Positions 8,345 to 16,266 of a stretch of 64,000 nucleotides of DNA are shown here, piece after piece. The position numbers and the translations under genes were made by a program. The first letter of the stretch is position 1. Every line of letters begins with the position of its first letter. Origin of the DNA: a virus; the IMG/VR virus record IMGVR_UViG_3300022843_000009, positions 62,001 through 126,000 of that record; one strand, 5' to 3'. The notes beneath the pieces were generated by a model. The model ran no database searches, had not been told where the DNA came from, and saw only the letters and a list, made by a program, of their open reading frames with translations.

Positions 8345-8602
8345 TTAAAGAGCCTTTACCACTACGGTATCAAAGTCGTTGGATTCTACTTTTACAATAG
8401 TTCCAGCGTCAGTGATTTTATATATAAGTCCTTTTGTGTCAAAAAACAGCTTATCATAGTTCATTGTTGCAGAGTGCTCTATAACTAGACCAGTTTTTTT
8501 GTTTCTTATCATAATTCGGGGCTTGACATCTGTTGCCAAATAGGATTCAAAAATCTTATTTGCGTCCGAATGAAATGATTCATTTTGTACTTGCTCTTGC
8601 AT
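8345..8602 (-). CDS. Hypothetical protein
   Basis: An 85-residue protein, probably a small beta-rich domain (IMIRNKKTGLVIEHS, LIYKITDAGTIVKVES). No family recognised. It has its own host-type promoter box only 4 nt upstream of the ATG and its own terminator, so it can be a monocistronic, possibly leaderless unit. Confidence 0.65.
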   Translation of the reverse strand: MQEQVQNESFHSDANKIFESYLATDVKPRIMIRNKKTGLVIEHSATMNYDKLFFDTKGLIYKITDAGTIVKVESNDFDTVVVKAL

Positions 8603-8606
8603 GGGA

Positions 8607-8614
8607 CAAATATA
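8607..8614 (-). promoter_or_regulatory. Host-type promoter (-7 box TATATTTG)
   Basis: Sense TATATTTG matches TAnnTTTG exactly. It lies 4 nt upstream of the ATG at 8602, which would put the transcript start at or very near the start codon. Confidence 0.5.
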
Positions 8615-8615
8615 A

Positions 8616-9071
8616 TCACCTATTCTTGAAAAATCTAATTAAGTTCTCTACAATTCGGACATCGTTTTCAAAAAACTCAGCCAAATCGTCTAACATGTTT
8701 TCTGGAAGGTCGTCTAGTTTAAACCAGCCCCAACCAGAAGCTTCTTTTTCAGTTTCGATATCTGGAATCCATTCTGCATCAAACAAACCAGCATAAATGT
8801 AATATTTAAAATGATTAGTGTTTATGATATCGATTGGTCTATTTGATATTTTATAGTCGATTTTGCATCTAGTCTCTTCCCAAAACTCTCTTTTGGCACA
8901 GTCCTTTGGAGTTTTATCTTGACCTTCCTCGAATCCTCCTCCCCAGGTTGCCCATTCAAGCGGATTGCTTTGGTGCTCGCCACGTTTACATAGCAAGACT
9001 CGTCCTGTTGTGTAACATATAGGAAGGATTCCTGCTCCAATTAGTTTGTGCTTTAGTTCGTGCTCTTTCAT
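8616..9071 (-). CDS. Nudix hydrolase
   Basis: A 151-residue Nudix protein expected to hydrolyse a nucleoside diphosphate linked to another group, using Mg2+. The Nudix box is GGFEEGQDKTPKDCAKRE followed by FWEE. RE and EE are intact, but there is one extra residue between GG and RE compared with MutT, and the first box Glu is not cleanly aligned. Start chosen at 9071 because the longer starts (9107, 9188) overlap a small membrane-protein gene whose stop lies at 9074-9076. Substrate cannot be told; damaged nucleotides or NAD-type compounds are usual for phage Nudix enzymes. Confidence 0.85.
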   Translation of the reverse strand: MKEHELKHKLIGAGILPICYTTGRVLLCKRGEHQSNPLEWATWGGGFEEGQDKTPKDCAKREFWEETRCKIDYKISNRPIDIINTNHFKYYIYAGLFDAEWIPDIETEKEASGWGWFKLDDLPENMLDDLAEFFENDVRIVENLIRFFKNR

Positions 9072-9073
9072 TA

Positions 9074-9223
9074 CTAATAAATAGAGTTCTTTCTTTGTTT
9101 GTTCCATGTCTCCATAACTAAGATTGGAACCGCAATAAACAAGAAGAAAGCCGATGTGAATAAGAAGACGGTTGGAATTATTAAACAATAAACAACTAAG
9201 AGCGCAAAGGTGTTTCGTAACAT
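9074..9223 (-). CDS. Small membrane protein (49 aa)
   Basis: A short reading frame starting ATG at 9223: two hydrophobic stretches (FALLVVYCLIIPTVF and FFLFIAVPILV) and a basic C-terminal tail (NKQRKNSIY). The stop lies 2 nt before the Nudix start, so the two genes abut. Hydrophobic pattern and tight spacing support it; no homologue recognised. The fold could suit a holin-like or envelope peptide, but nothing proves that. Confidence 0.5.
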   Translation of the reverse strand: MLRNTFALLVVYCLIIPTVFLFTSAFFLFIAVPILVMETWNKQRKNSIY

Positions 9224-9237
9224 GAAATAGTGCTTTG

Positions 9238-9321
9238 TTATAGGTAGTCTGAAATATTATGACTAATGTTTATGTTGTTAGCGGTTTCTAAAAATTTGTA
9301 GTGCTTTTCTGTCAAAGACAT
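9238..9321 (-). CDS. Possible 27-aa peptide
   Basis: A 27-codon frame (ATG at 9321) encoding a polar peptide beginning MSLTEKHYKFLET. It fills part of the gap between the helicase and the small membrane protein and is followed after 14 nt by the next ATG. Size makes it uncertain. Confidence 0.3.
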   Translation of the reverse strand: MSLTEKHYKFLETANNINISHNISDYL

Positions 9322-9368
9322 AAAAAAATTAATGTCATGAAAACTGTGCCACGTGGTTGCTTTTTTTT

Positions 9369-10832
9369 TCACATGATTCCCCATAACATATAAAAAAGCT
9401 TGTGCTTAGCTCTTGTTACTGCGACATAATGAATATTCTGTGCCTCTCTGTCTTTGGCATCATAATTGAAACTTACTTTCTTGAGCTCTTTTTTTGGAAG
9501 GACGAAGCCATTGTCTATTAATATCTCTGGTGCACATGAGTTAACCACTACTACGTCTTCAAACTCTCTTCCTTTTGATTTATGAATGGTAGTAATAAAT
9601 TTTTTAGAATCTTCGTTGATTTTTATGAACGCTATAAGCTCTTGTGGAGAGTCAAAGTGACTTTGCATATCTTTCACTTTTCTATCTAAAACAGGATTTG
9701 ATTTGTTTTTTTTCATATCATCCAAATCTTTTTTTGTGAGATAATTTTCATACCTCATTGGGTACCTTTCCACCAGTAGCTTCTTTTCTAATTGTCGAAT
9801 CACTGCGTTAGTTCGAACCAGGACGGCGCACTCTCTTGAATTATCAAGAATTGTTATCAATTCTTGAGTGCTAGTTCTAATGATGTAATCCACTTCTCCA
9901 GGCATTGGGGAATTGGGCTGTGCTTCTAATTCTGAATACGAGTTTGAATTATTAACGATTTCAATGTCACTTCTAAAGTTAACTGTCAGCGTCATTTCTT
10001 TTGATTTGCGCCTATCTGAGAGCATTTTAATCAATCGATTCGCGTTTGCTCCAGAGTATCCGTATATTGACTGAAATATGTCTCCAATTAAGTAGTAGTA
10101 TCGAGCGTTTAAAGATAAAAGAACCCTTAACTGCAAGGCAGATGTGTCTTGGAACTCGTCCACAAAAATATAATCATACTTACCTTTGAACATTTTAAGC
10201 CATTTATCATCCTTGAAAAGTTTATCAACCTCTATCAACATGTCTGAGAAATCGCGAGCGTAAGTTTCTCTCTGAAACCTTTCGTACTCCAAGAGAAAGT
10301 TTGGAAAAGCAGACTTTTCACCTTCGGCCTGCATAAGCTTGTAGGCAGCTATTTTAGACGAAATAACATCTGCACTGGTGTACATTTCACTGATATTTGT
10401 GTAAAACTCTTCTTTCTCTTCCGACGATGCGTGTCTTGGTGGAGAAAATTGTTCTTTATACCATTTGACAAAGTCAAACCAGCTTGTTACATCTTTCCAT
10501 TTGCCAGCCTTATTAAGGATATGGAAGCAGAATGAGTGAATTGTTGTTATTTTAATTTGGTCATTTCCAATTCTCGATTTTAATTCTTCGGTCGCAGCCT
10601 TTGTAAAAGAGAAAAAGATAATTCTAGATGGGTCAACCCCGCGTCTAATTAAATTTTTTAGTCGTTCAACACAGGAAAAAGTTTTACCGCTTCCTGCAAC
10701 TGCAGATAAGACAATAGACTCTTTTCCTTTGAACTCAATAAATGTCCTTTGCTCTTCTGTAAGTTGTCTGTCGTGAATCTCGTCGAAAATGTCAATTTGG
10801 CTAAGGTCTCTTCCTTTTTGCTTTTTTGCCAT
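9369..10832 (-). CDS. UvrD/Rep-type superfamily 1 DNA helicase
   Basis: A 487-residue SF1A helicase, shorter than cellular UvrD (about 720) but with all main motifs: AVAGSGKT (44-51, Walker A), FFSFTKAATEEL (Ia), TTIHSFC, FVDEFQDTS (Walker B), GDIFQSIYGYSGAN (III), TVNFRSD (IV), TTIHKSKGREFEDV (V) and YVAVTRAKHKL (VI). It should unwind DNA 3'-5' with ATP and may act in replication restart, recombination or displacement of proteins, as Dda and UvrD do. It lies 11 nt downstream of the DnaQ-like gene, in one transcriptional direction. Confidence 0.9.
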   Translation of the reverse strand: MAKKQKGRDLSQIDIFDEIHDRQLTEEQRTFIEFKGKESIVLSAVAGSGKTFSCVERLKNLIRRGVDPSRIIFFSFTKAATEELKSRIGNDQIKITTIHSFCFHILNKAGKWKDVTSWFDFVKWYKEQFSPPRHASSEEKEEFYTNISEMYTSADVISSKIAAYKLMQAEGEKSAFPNFLLEYERFQRETYARDFSDMLIEVDKLFKDDKWLKMFKGKYDYIFVDEFQDTSALQLRVLLSLNARYYYLIGDIFQSIYGYSGANANRLIKMLSDRRKSKEMTLTVNFRSDIEIVNNSNSYSELEAQPNSPMPGEVDYIIRTSTQELITILDNSRECAVLVRTNAVIRQLEKKLLVERYPMRYENYLTKKDLDDMKKNKSNPVLDRKVKDMQSHFDSPQELIAFIKINEDSKKFITTIHKSKGREFEDVVVVNSCAPEILIDNGFVLPKKELKKVSFNYDAKDREAQNIHYVAVTRAKHKLFYMLWGIM

Positions 10833-10843
10833 TCTCTAGTTTG

Positions 10844-11674
10844 TTATTGAGGTTGAGGAGTGTTCATTTTTTTAATGAAACTCTCAATGATGTTTTTTGT
10901 GTCTCTAGGAGTTTTTTCTGAATTTATCATCCACGTGATATACCCCATATCTGTTGTAACGATTTCATCCAATGGTCTTCCTTTATACTTTCCAAAGTTC
11001 AGGTTGATTTTTCCGCTGTCGTCTTTTACAAGCTGCCCTTTCATATCAACTGCGCCTTTTCCTTTTCCGAATGTCTCAGAAATAGATGATGTGTTGTTGT
11101 TGAATGACTTTTCAACTCCGTTTTTGTCTGTAATTATTTGACCTTGATGTTTATCAATCATCCCATTAAGGATTTTGACATAGTTCACGGTGTGGGCCTC
11201 GCTACCAATCGGAGCTCCTCTCATGAAATCTTGATTCGCAAATTGCGCTGATGCCTGGATGAAGTCTCTTGGAGATATCTGGTGATACATAGACTGTAGG
11301 TCTACGATGTTTCGGTCTGAACAAGAAAACGCAAGGCCTGCTCTTGCAAACTCTTCCATTAAAAAGTTGAGGTCGAATTCAACATTGAACCCCGCGATGT
11401 CTGCATCGCCAATAAAGCGGTGAAGATTTTGAGCTATGCTGAAAAATGTGGGTTGACTGCTCACTATATCATCGGTGATGCCGTTCCTACTTGATGCCTC
11501 CTCTGGGATGGGCATTTCGGGGTTAATTAGTCTTGTCCCTGTCTTTTGTGTGCCGTCTGGGTTGTATCGAGTGATTGTGAGTTGTACAATCCTATCCAAA
11601 TTCGGCTTTAACCCTGTCGTATGCGCCTTAATGAATACGATGGACTTTGTGAGCTGTAAATTCAATGTATCCAT
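10844..11674 (-). CDS. DnaQ-fold protein with degraded exonuclease site
   Basis: A 276-residue protein. Residues 1-165 follow the DEDDh exonuclease fold, but motif I reads FIKAHTTGL where active enzymes have FDxETTGL (Asp to Lys, Glu to His). Motif II NVEFDLNFL keeps its Asp. Motif III AHTVNYV keeps His but lacks the final Asp. A C-terminal segment (NFGKYKGRPLDEI near 225-240) resembles the DUF3820 module found after some DnaQ-like domains. It is therefore probably inactive as a nuclease and may bind DNA or a replisome partner. A TACTTTTG promoter box lies about 20 nt upstream. An intact DnaQ domain is fused to the phage polymerase elsewhere. Confidence 0.8.
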   Translation of the reverse strand: MDTLNLQLTKSIVFIKAHTTGLKPNLDRIVQLTITRYNPDGTQKTGTRLINPEMPIPEEASSRNGITDDIVSSQPTFFSIAQNLHRFIGDADIAGFNVEFDLNFLMEEFARAGLAFSCSDRNIVDLQSMYHQISPRDFIQASAQFANQDFMRGAPIGSEAHTVNYVKILNGMIDKHQGQIITDKNGVEKSFNNNTSSISETFGKGKGAVDMKGQLVKDDSGKINLNFGKYKGRPLDEIVTTDMGYITWMINSEKTPRDTKNIIESFIKKMNTPQPQ

Positions 11675-11693
11675 GATTTTTGTATTTATAATC

Positions 11694-11701
11694 CAAAAGT
11701 A
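11694..11701 (-). promoter_or_regulatory. Host-type promoter (-7 box TACTTTTG)
   Basis: Sense TACTTTTG matches TAnnTTTG, 19 nt upstream of the ATG at 11674. Confidence 0.4.
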
Positions 11702-11716
11702 TAACTTTTTTTGGAA

Positions 11717-11992
11717 TTATAACCATGATTCTTCAATCATTTTTCTCCTCGCTTCTAAATCAAGAGGACTCCATAATTCAACTGTTTCTTCTTGAAAATC
11801 AACCTCTTCATCCTTTGCCCAAAACCATCGAACCTGACTCACATTCTCTACAGTGTTGTATAGAAAGTGCCCGTCCTCCTCCACGGAGCTTTTAATCAAA
11901 AGCTCCCCATTAGGGATGCAATTCCCATTTGAAAATATTTTAACCTCTTTAAGTCGATAATAAGCTACCTGTGTTTCAACACACTTACTCAC
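11717..11992 (-). CDS. Hypothetical protein
   Basis: A 91-residue, Trp- and Glu-rich small protein with no recognised family. Its start overlaps the sigma-factor stop by 8 nt, so it is likely co-transcribed and translationally coupled with it. A role tied to the sigma factor is possible but unsupported. Confidence 0.6.
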   Translation of the reverse strand: MSKCVETQVAYYRLKEVKIFSNGNCIPNGELLIKSSVEEDGHFLYNTVENVSQVRWFWAKDEEVDFQEETVELWSPLDLEARRKMIEESWL

Positions 11993-12866
11993 CGCTTCCT
12001 AGGTTTGTATTCAAAAACTCTTTTAGGGCAGAACTTTTTTCAAAAACCCTAAGCCTTCTAAGTGTGTCTTCTTTTATTTGTCTAACTCTCTCGTTGGTTA
12101 ATTCTAATCTCTCAGCGATGTCGCGAAGAGTCGTAGCCTCTTCATTGTTTAATCCGAAATACATGTTTAATATAACCTTTTCTCTTTCAGTTAAATTGTC
12201 AAACAACTCGTTTAACTCATCTTTCAATGCCTGGTGATTCATATCTTGTTCAAACCGTTGATAAGAGTCTCCAATTAAAAAGTCTTTTACCTCTGTTTGT
12301 GAGTCAGATTTTATCTGGTCATCAATAGAAACTTCGAAGTTTCCATTGATGTTAAAGCTTTTAATATCGCTTTCTGTAATTTCATCTATCTCGGCTAAGA
12401 TTTCTTCATCAGAAGGCTCTCGACCTAAACGTTGGTAAAGCTTTTCTTTTGTTTTTACAATCTTGTTGATGGAGTTGATTCGATTTACAGGGAGCCTGAT
12501 GTTCCCAGAGTGGTCGTTTACCGCTTTTATAAGTGCGTGGCGAATCCACCATACGGCGTAGGAAATAAACTTAAAACCCTTTGTCTCATCAAACCTGCTA
12601 ACAGCTTCCATAAGGCCGATATTACCCTCTGAAATTAAATCCTCCAGAGGAAGTCCGCTGTATAGATATTCTTTTGCCACAGAAATAACAAATCTCAAAT
12701 TAGTCTTTGTTAAGTCATGAAATGCTTTCTCGTCTCCAGCCTTAGCCTTGACAGCCAGTTTAACTTGGTCATCCCCACTAAGGACTTCTATCTTTTTAAT
12801 GTCTTTGTAATAGCTTTTTACGGAAACTGATTCCTTATAATAGCTACTTTCTCTTTCTTTTTGCAT
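11985..12866 (-). CDS. RNA polymerase sigma-70 factor, primary type
   Basis: A 293-residue sigma-70 protein without region 1.1, the size and layout of Bacteroidota RpoD. Region 1.2 is near residues 15-50. Region 2 is complete (TNLRFVISVAKEY, LISEGNIGLMEAVSRFD, GFKFISYAVWWIRHALIKAV). Region 3 covers about 125-200. Region 4 carries the helix-turn-helix TLRDIAERLELTNERVRQIK. The core- and -10-binding parts are very close to a housekeeping sigma rather than to T4 gp55. It should direct host polymerase to phage promoters, perhaps the TATTTAT elements before virion genes or host-type boxes. Confidence 0.93.
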   Translation of the reverse strand: MQKERESSYYKESVSVKSYYKDIKKIEVLSGDDQVKLAVKAKAGDEKAFHDLTKTNLRFVISVAKEYLYSGLPLEDLISEGNIGLMEAVSRFDETKGFKFISYAVWWIRHALIKAVNDHSGNIRLPVNRINSINKIVKTKEKLYQRLGREPSDEEILAEIDEITESDIKSFNINGNFEVSIDDQIKSDSQTEVKDFLIGDSYQRFEQDMNHQALKDELNELFDNLTEREKVILNMYFGLNNEEATTLRDIAERLELTNERVRQIKEDTLRRLRVFEKSSALKEFLNTNLGSGE

Positions 12867-12896
12867 CGCCGCGAAGTTTGGTAAACACTATAAATC

Positions 12897-13451
12897 TTAA
12901 TCGTTCCAATTAAGATTCGCAAAGAACTCTTTTAACTCTTCAAAGTCTTCTTTACTTGTTACATTCATTAGGCATTCCACAGCGCCTTCCTCTTTTTTGT
13001 CCATCCTCATCCCTTTGATGCGAACATTTAAATACCTCTTTTCCAACCCTCTCTGCCTATGCGAAACCAGGTCAAACTCAAGTTCCCCATGTTTCTCAGA
13101 ACTTAAACTGTAATAAGTTTCATCATAAGGCTTTGATTCAGCGGTGTCTGGAACGCTGTTAAATTGCTCCTCTGTTACTAACGATGGCTGAGACACAGGC
13201 TGTTGCTTATCGGCGACAATTGGTTCTTGAACAACTGGTTCTTGAACAGTTTGTGATTGAATAGTTTGTGATTGAATAGTTTCTCCCAAAGAAGGTAGTT
13301 GAACCTGAGGGGGAATTCTTGGTTTAATTCTGCGAGATGGCATACCTGTACCTTTAATTTTTTGTTTCTTCTTCAAAGGTAGCACGATTATAATCAGAAA
13401 ACAAATTATAATTATGTCAAATAGTCCTAGAATCTCTAATGTTTGTAACAT
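12897..13451 (-). CDS. Single-pass membrane protein with Pro/Gln-rich linker
   Basis: A 184-residue protein if it starts at 13451 (MLQTLEILG; an in-frame ATG at 13472 adds 7 residues). One hydrophobic segment at about 9-27, a basic flank, a Pro/Gln/Val linker with short repeats (TIQSQTIQSQTVQEPVVQEP), then a C-terminal soluble domain. The layout resembles membrane-tethered SPOR- or TonB-type proteins, but no such domain is recognisable. It overlaps the upstream HAD gene by 35 nt. Confidence 0.65.
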   Translation of the reverse strand: MLQTLEILGLFDIIIICFLIIIVLPLKKKQKIKGTGMPSRRIKPRIPPQVQLPSLGETIQSQTIQSQTVQEPVVQEPIVADKQQPVSQPSLVTEEQFNSVPDTAESKPYDETYYSLSSEKHGELEFDLVSHRQRGLEKRYLNVRIKGMRMDKKEEGAVECLMNVTSKEDFEELKEFFANLNWND

Positions 13452-14214
13452 GATGTCCAAAGAAATTAACATTCGGGAAAACTTCCCTAACCTTGTCTTC
13501 AGTAGTTTTTAACCAATTGGCTTTGTCCTCATAAAAATGAACTTCGTCATATTGACCTTCTTCTATCTCTTTCAAGATGACAGTGGATTTCCACTCTGGG
13601 ATTCCGATTTTTCCTGCTCCTGGAAAACAATGTAAACCTCTGTTTGGATATTCTAAATTAGCCCATCGCAGTGTAATGTCTATTGCTTTTTTTAATTTTT
13701 CATCTCGGCCCGTAACAATCATCTTGTTTTGAGCGGCATTATAAGCAGAAATGAGTTTTTCGTTTACTTTTGACCCAATAGTTGAATCGTCCTTATGAAA
13801 GCCTTTAATTTCTTTTACGGTAAGATACCCTTGTTTTTCAGTGAAAGCCCCAGGAAAGTCTCTCATTTCACTCCGTCGGACACCGTGGCGTTGAGTAAAC
13901 TCTTTCGCTGGAGTTGAATCAACCACGTCATCTATTTTATCCTGTATAATACCCATCTGGGCGCCAGGAAGAGGGCGTCCGTTTCTAGCGTCAACGACAA
14001 TAATAAAATCACCTTTCACTTGAAAAATAACATCCTTACCAAAAATCATATTGAATATATGCTTGGATTTTCGGAGTTGAGACTTATTATCAGCTCCGTC
14101 TCCAGAAACTCCAAGGTCTATGACCCCTTTTTCGTCTGAGTCCATATACTCTGCGAATGTAGGTGTGTATGTCAGAGTGTCGTCGTAATCAAACACATCT
14201 AGTCTTTTGTTCAT
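13417..14214 (-). CDS. HAD-superfamily protein (RNA-repair-type HAD)
   Basis: A 265-residue protein with HAD motifs. Motif I VFDYDDTLT carries both catalytic Asp residues, motif II is MIVTGRDEK, a conserved Lys lies in the region near 205-215, and motif IV is VHFYEDKANW. The spacing and GRD motif resemble the HAD domain of the 'Swiss Army Knife' RNA-repair family. It should be a Mg2+-dependent phosphatase or phosphotransferase; a role in nucleic-acid end repair is plausible. It is divergent from the gene at 14252. Confidence 0.75.
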   Translation of the reverse strand: MNKRLDVFDYDDTLTYTPTFAEYMDSDEKGVIDLGVSGDGADNKSQLRKSKHIFNMIFGKDVIFQVKGDFIIVVDARNGRPLPGAQMGIIQDKIDDVVDSTPAKEFTQRHGVRRSEMRDFPGAFTEKQGYLTVKEIKGFHKDDSTIGSKVNEKLISAYNAAQNKMIVTGRDEKLKKAIDITLRWANLEYPNRGLHCFPGAGKIGIPEWKSTVILKEIEEGQYDEVHFYEDKANWLKTTEDKVREVFPNVNFFGHHVTNIRDSRTI

Positions 14215-14251
14215 GCGTAACTTTTTTTACTCATCTTCGTACATATATAAG

Positions 14252-14668
14252 ATGAAGCTATTTTTAATAAAATTTAAGAGTATAGACAACGAAAAAGAGG
14301 TCTATGATAAGCTTTTTGAGCTAGCTGACGGCAGGTCTTTTATACCGTTGGACTCTACTACTTTTATATTATTGGCTAATAGAACTAAAAAAACTGTCCT
14401 TCATACCTTAAAGTTTGAATTAGAGCCAGGATTTTTATTAGTTGACATCTCCGAAAATAACATAGAAGATTTCTTTGTCGATAACAGCTTTGACCAAACT
14501 CATCTCCATAATTTCATTGAAGAGTATCATAATGAGCGTGACAAATGTAGTTCAAATTCAAGCAAGACTCTATCTGAGCTTGATATTATTTTAGATAAAA
14601 TCAGTGCCCATGGAATTGACGAGCTGACATGGAGAGAGAGAAAGCGCTTAGAAGAATTGTCTAATTAA
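14252..14668 (+). CDS. Hypothetical protein with SHOCT-like tail
   Basis: A 138-residue protein from the ATG at 14252 (a longer frame from 14207 would overlap the divergent HAD gene). The N-terminal half looks alpha/beta (MKLFLIKFKSIDNEKE). The tail LDKISAHGIDELTWRERKR resembles the short helical module at the end of many Bacteroidota proteins (LDKI..G...LT..E). Function unknown. Its 3' end overlaps the convergent gene by 4 nt. Confidence 0.65.
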   Translation: MKLFLIKFKSIDNEKEVYDKLFELADGRSFIPLDSTTFILLANRTKKTVLHTLKFELEPGFLLVDISENNIEDFFVDNSFDQTHLHNFIEEYHNERDKCSSNSSKTLSELDIILDKISAHGIDELTWRERKRLEELSN

Positions 14669-15069
14669 ACCTTTAACTTCATGTCTGGGGTGTGAAAGTT
14701 TTTCTTTCGCATGATTGTTTGATTAACTAATTCATACTGGCCCTTCCCAGTTTTGTTTAATGCGAATGGGATATTGATATTGGAATTTAAATCAATAATA
14801 ACCGCTTCTGTTCCTTTTTTAAAATTTGGAATCTTCTGCCCATATTTTCTATAAGTCTTTGTGAATAAATCTACTAGCTCTTGAGATTCAATCTCTTTAC
14901 CATTCCTTGGGTCGTTGAGTCTATCAACGAAGTGGTGGGTGAACTCTATGTCTACCCCAACATCTCTGAATAAGTCATCAGCATAATCCTCTACTTGGTT
15001 TAAGTCTTTCTGAGTCATAAACTCCATTAAGTAACCTCTAACCGTGTGTCTCAAATGTTCTAAGTCCAT
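14665..15069 (-). CDS. Conserved phage protein, unknown function
   Basis: A 134-residue basic protein starting with an amphipathic helix (LRHTVRGYLMEFM). The core contains HHFVDRLNDPRNGK and the C-terminus NQTIMRKKNFHTPDMKLKV. I recall similar sequences from other T4-like phages, but not a function. It shares a TAATG stop/start with the preceding gene. Confidence 0.65.
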   Translation of the reverse strand: MDLEHLRHTVRGYLMEFMTQKDLNQVEDYADDLFRDVGVDIEFTHHFVDRLNDPRNGKEIESQELVDLFTKTYRKYGQKIPNFKKGTEAVIIDLNSNINIPFALNKTGKGQYELVNQTIMRKKNFHTPDMKLKV

Positions 15070-15371
15070 TAGTAAAGTGTTTTGTATTTGAGTATCTTTT
15101 GCATCGCTACAGCGTCCAGCACAAGGCCTTCTCCATTTTGCAGTGTAAGCGTGTATTGTTTGCTGATTGCATCCTCTAAAGTCTCAAAACTTAACCTGGT
15201 TCCATCGATGGAAAATCCTCTTTCTGAATATACCACTGCAAACGGTGATTCTGTTTGAGAATCAAACTGAACAACTGTCTCAGGTTTCCTAGCTTGCTGC
15301 TGTGGGACTTGTGGAGGCATTTGAGAAAGCGCCTCTTTCACCAACTTTAATATATGCGTTGCTTTGTCCAT
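15069..15371 (-). CDS. Hypothetical protein with N-terminal amphipathic helix
   Basis: A 100-residue protein: N-terminal helix THILKLVKEALSQ, a Pro/Gln linker, then a small beta-rich domain. First gene of a two-gene unit behind a late-type element, so probably expressed late and possibly packaged. No family recognised. Confidence 0.65.
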   Translation of the reverse strand: MDKATHILKLVKEALSQMPPQVPQQQARKPETVVQFDSQTESPFAVVYSERGFSIDGTRLSFETLEDAISKQYTLTLQNGEGLVLDAVAMQKILKYKTLY

Positions 15372-15383
15372 TTAATAGCTTTT

Positions 15384-15394
15384 CAATAAATAGG
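15384..15394 (-). promoter_or_regulatory. Late-type element
   Basis: Sense CCTATTTATTG, 12 nt upstream of the ATG at 15371. Confidence 0.5.
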
Positions 15395-15398
15395 TAAA

Positions 15399-15428
15399 GA
15401 AAAACGCCTGGCGGTAGAGCTCAGGCGT
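15399..15428 (-). terminator. Intrinsic terminator
   Basis: ACGCCTG (15404-15410) pairs with CAGGCGT (15422-15428), with a U-rich run following on the minus strand. It separates the gene ending at 15475 from the late unit starting at 15371. Confidence 0.8.
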
Positions 15429-15474
15429 CTTCATTAATGAGAAACAAACAATAATTATGGCAACAAATATTGAT

Positions 15475-15801
15475 TTATTCTTTTTCTGGTTTATCAAAAT
15501 CAGGAACAAACTCTTCTCCTCCAGTTTGCTGATTACGTGCTGATTTCATGAATTCAGAAAATTGCATGAATTCTTTCTCTTCTTTCCCTTTCTTTCTAGC
15601 AAGCTTATTAGAGTATCCAACGCTTCTTGCTTTTTGTTCAGCAACAGTTCTTTTTTTGCCAGCCTTCTTAGAGTGGTGTTTTTTGTACTTGGCTATGTTT
15701 TTCATCTTTTTCATTGCTTCATTGTTATGGAATAATATGAGAGCACTTAAATCAAATCCAAAGCATAAACCAAAATTATCCTTAACATACGCAATCTCCA
15801 C
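15475..15801 (-). CDS. Small basic protein
   Basis: A 108-residue frame; a start at 15714 (MKKMKNIAKYKK) would give a 79-residue, strongly basic protein (KYKKHHSKKAGKKRTVAEQK) with an acidic C-terminus. Charge suggests nucleic-acid contact. The longer form overlaps the upstream gene by 20 nt. No family recognised. Confidence 0.55.
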   Translation of the reverse strand: MEIAYVKDNFGLCFGFDLSALILFHNNEAMKKMKNIAKYKKHHSKKAGKKRTVAEQKARSVGYSNKLARKKGKEEKEFMQFSEFMKSARNQQTGGEEFVPDFDKPEKE

Positions 15802-16126
15802 CGCATCCTCCGTCTCCTAAATCGTTGTTACAGGTGGATGGCGGTGTTGGGTTGTACGGGGTGCCTGTGTTGTTTGTGATGTACGAATTAGGGATGCTAA
15901 AGATGTGGGGAAGCTCTAGGCCCAAATCTTCAAGAAGCTTTACAGATTTTTGAGCAGCTAGAGTTTCTTTTAAAACCCAATCGACTCCTATTCCTTGTTC
16001 GTCAGAATAATCTGTGTTGTCTTGGATTTTGTAGGCAAACTTTGATATTTCAATAACCTTCCATTCTTGAATATCTCCTTCCTCTTCTATCACAAGGTAT
16101 CTGTGATTTAATTTTAGGTTTTTCAT
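15782..16126 (-). CDS. Hypothetical protein with Cys/Gly-rich tail
   Basis: A 114-residue protein with a small N-terminal beta-rich domain (HRYLVIEEEGDIQEWKVIEI) and a tail ending GDGGCGGDCVC, which could bind a metal or form disulfides. No family recognised. Confidence 0.6.
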   Translation of the reverse strand: MKNLKLNHRYLVIEEEGDIQEWKVIEISKFAYKIQDNTDYSDEQGIGVDWVLKETLAAQKSVKLLEDLGLELPHIFSIPNSYITNNTGTPYNPTPPSTCNNDLGDGGCGGDCVC

Positions 16127-16170
16127 GTTTTTTTACTTTTAATTATATTGATATAATATTAATTCTTCTT

Positions 16171-16196
16171 GCAAATAACATCAAGATGTTATTTGC
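16171..16196. repeat. 26-bp perfect inverted repeat
   Basis: GCAAATAACATC, 2 nt, then its exact complement. It lies 45-70 nt upstream of the gene starting at 16126 and beyond the nrdA terminator. No U-tract follows, so an operator is more likely than a terminator. Confidence 0.6.
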
Positions 16197-16225
16197 AGAG
16201 CATGGAGAATTTTTTTTAATTATAA

Positions 16226-16255
16226 AAAAAGACCCCCACTAAGGAAGGTCTTTTT
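16226..16255 (-). terminator. Intrinsic terminator of the nrdA unit
   Basis: AAAAAGACC (16226-16234) pairs with GGTCTTTTT (16247-16255); a U-tract follows on the minus strand. It ends the unit that contains the nrdA pieces. Confidence 0.85.
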
Positions 16256-16266
16256 ATACATCAAAA

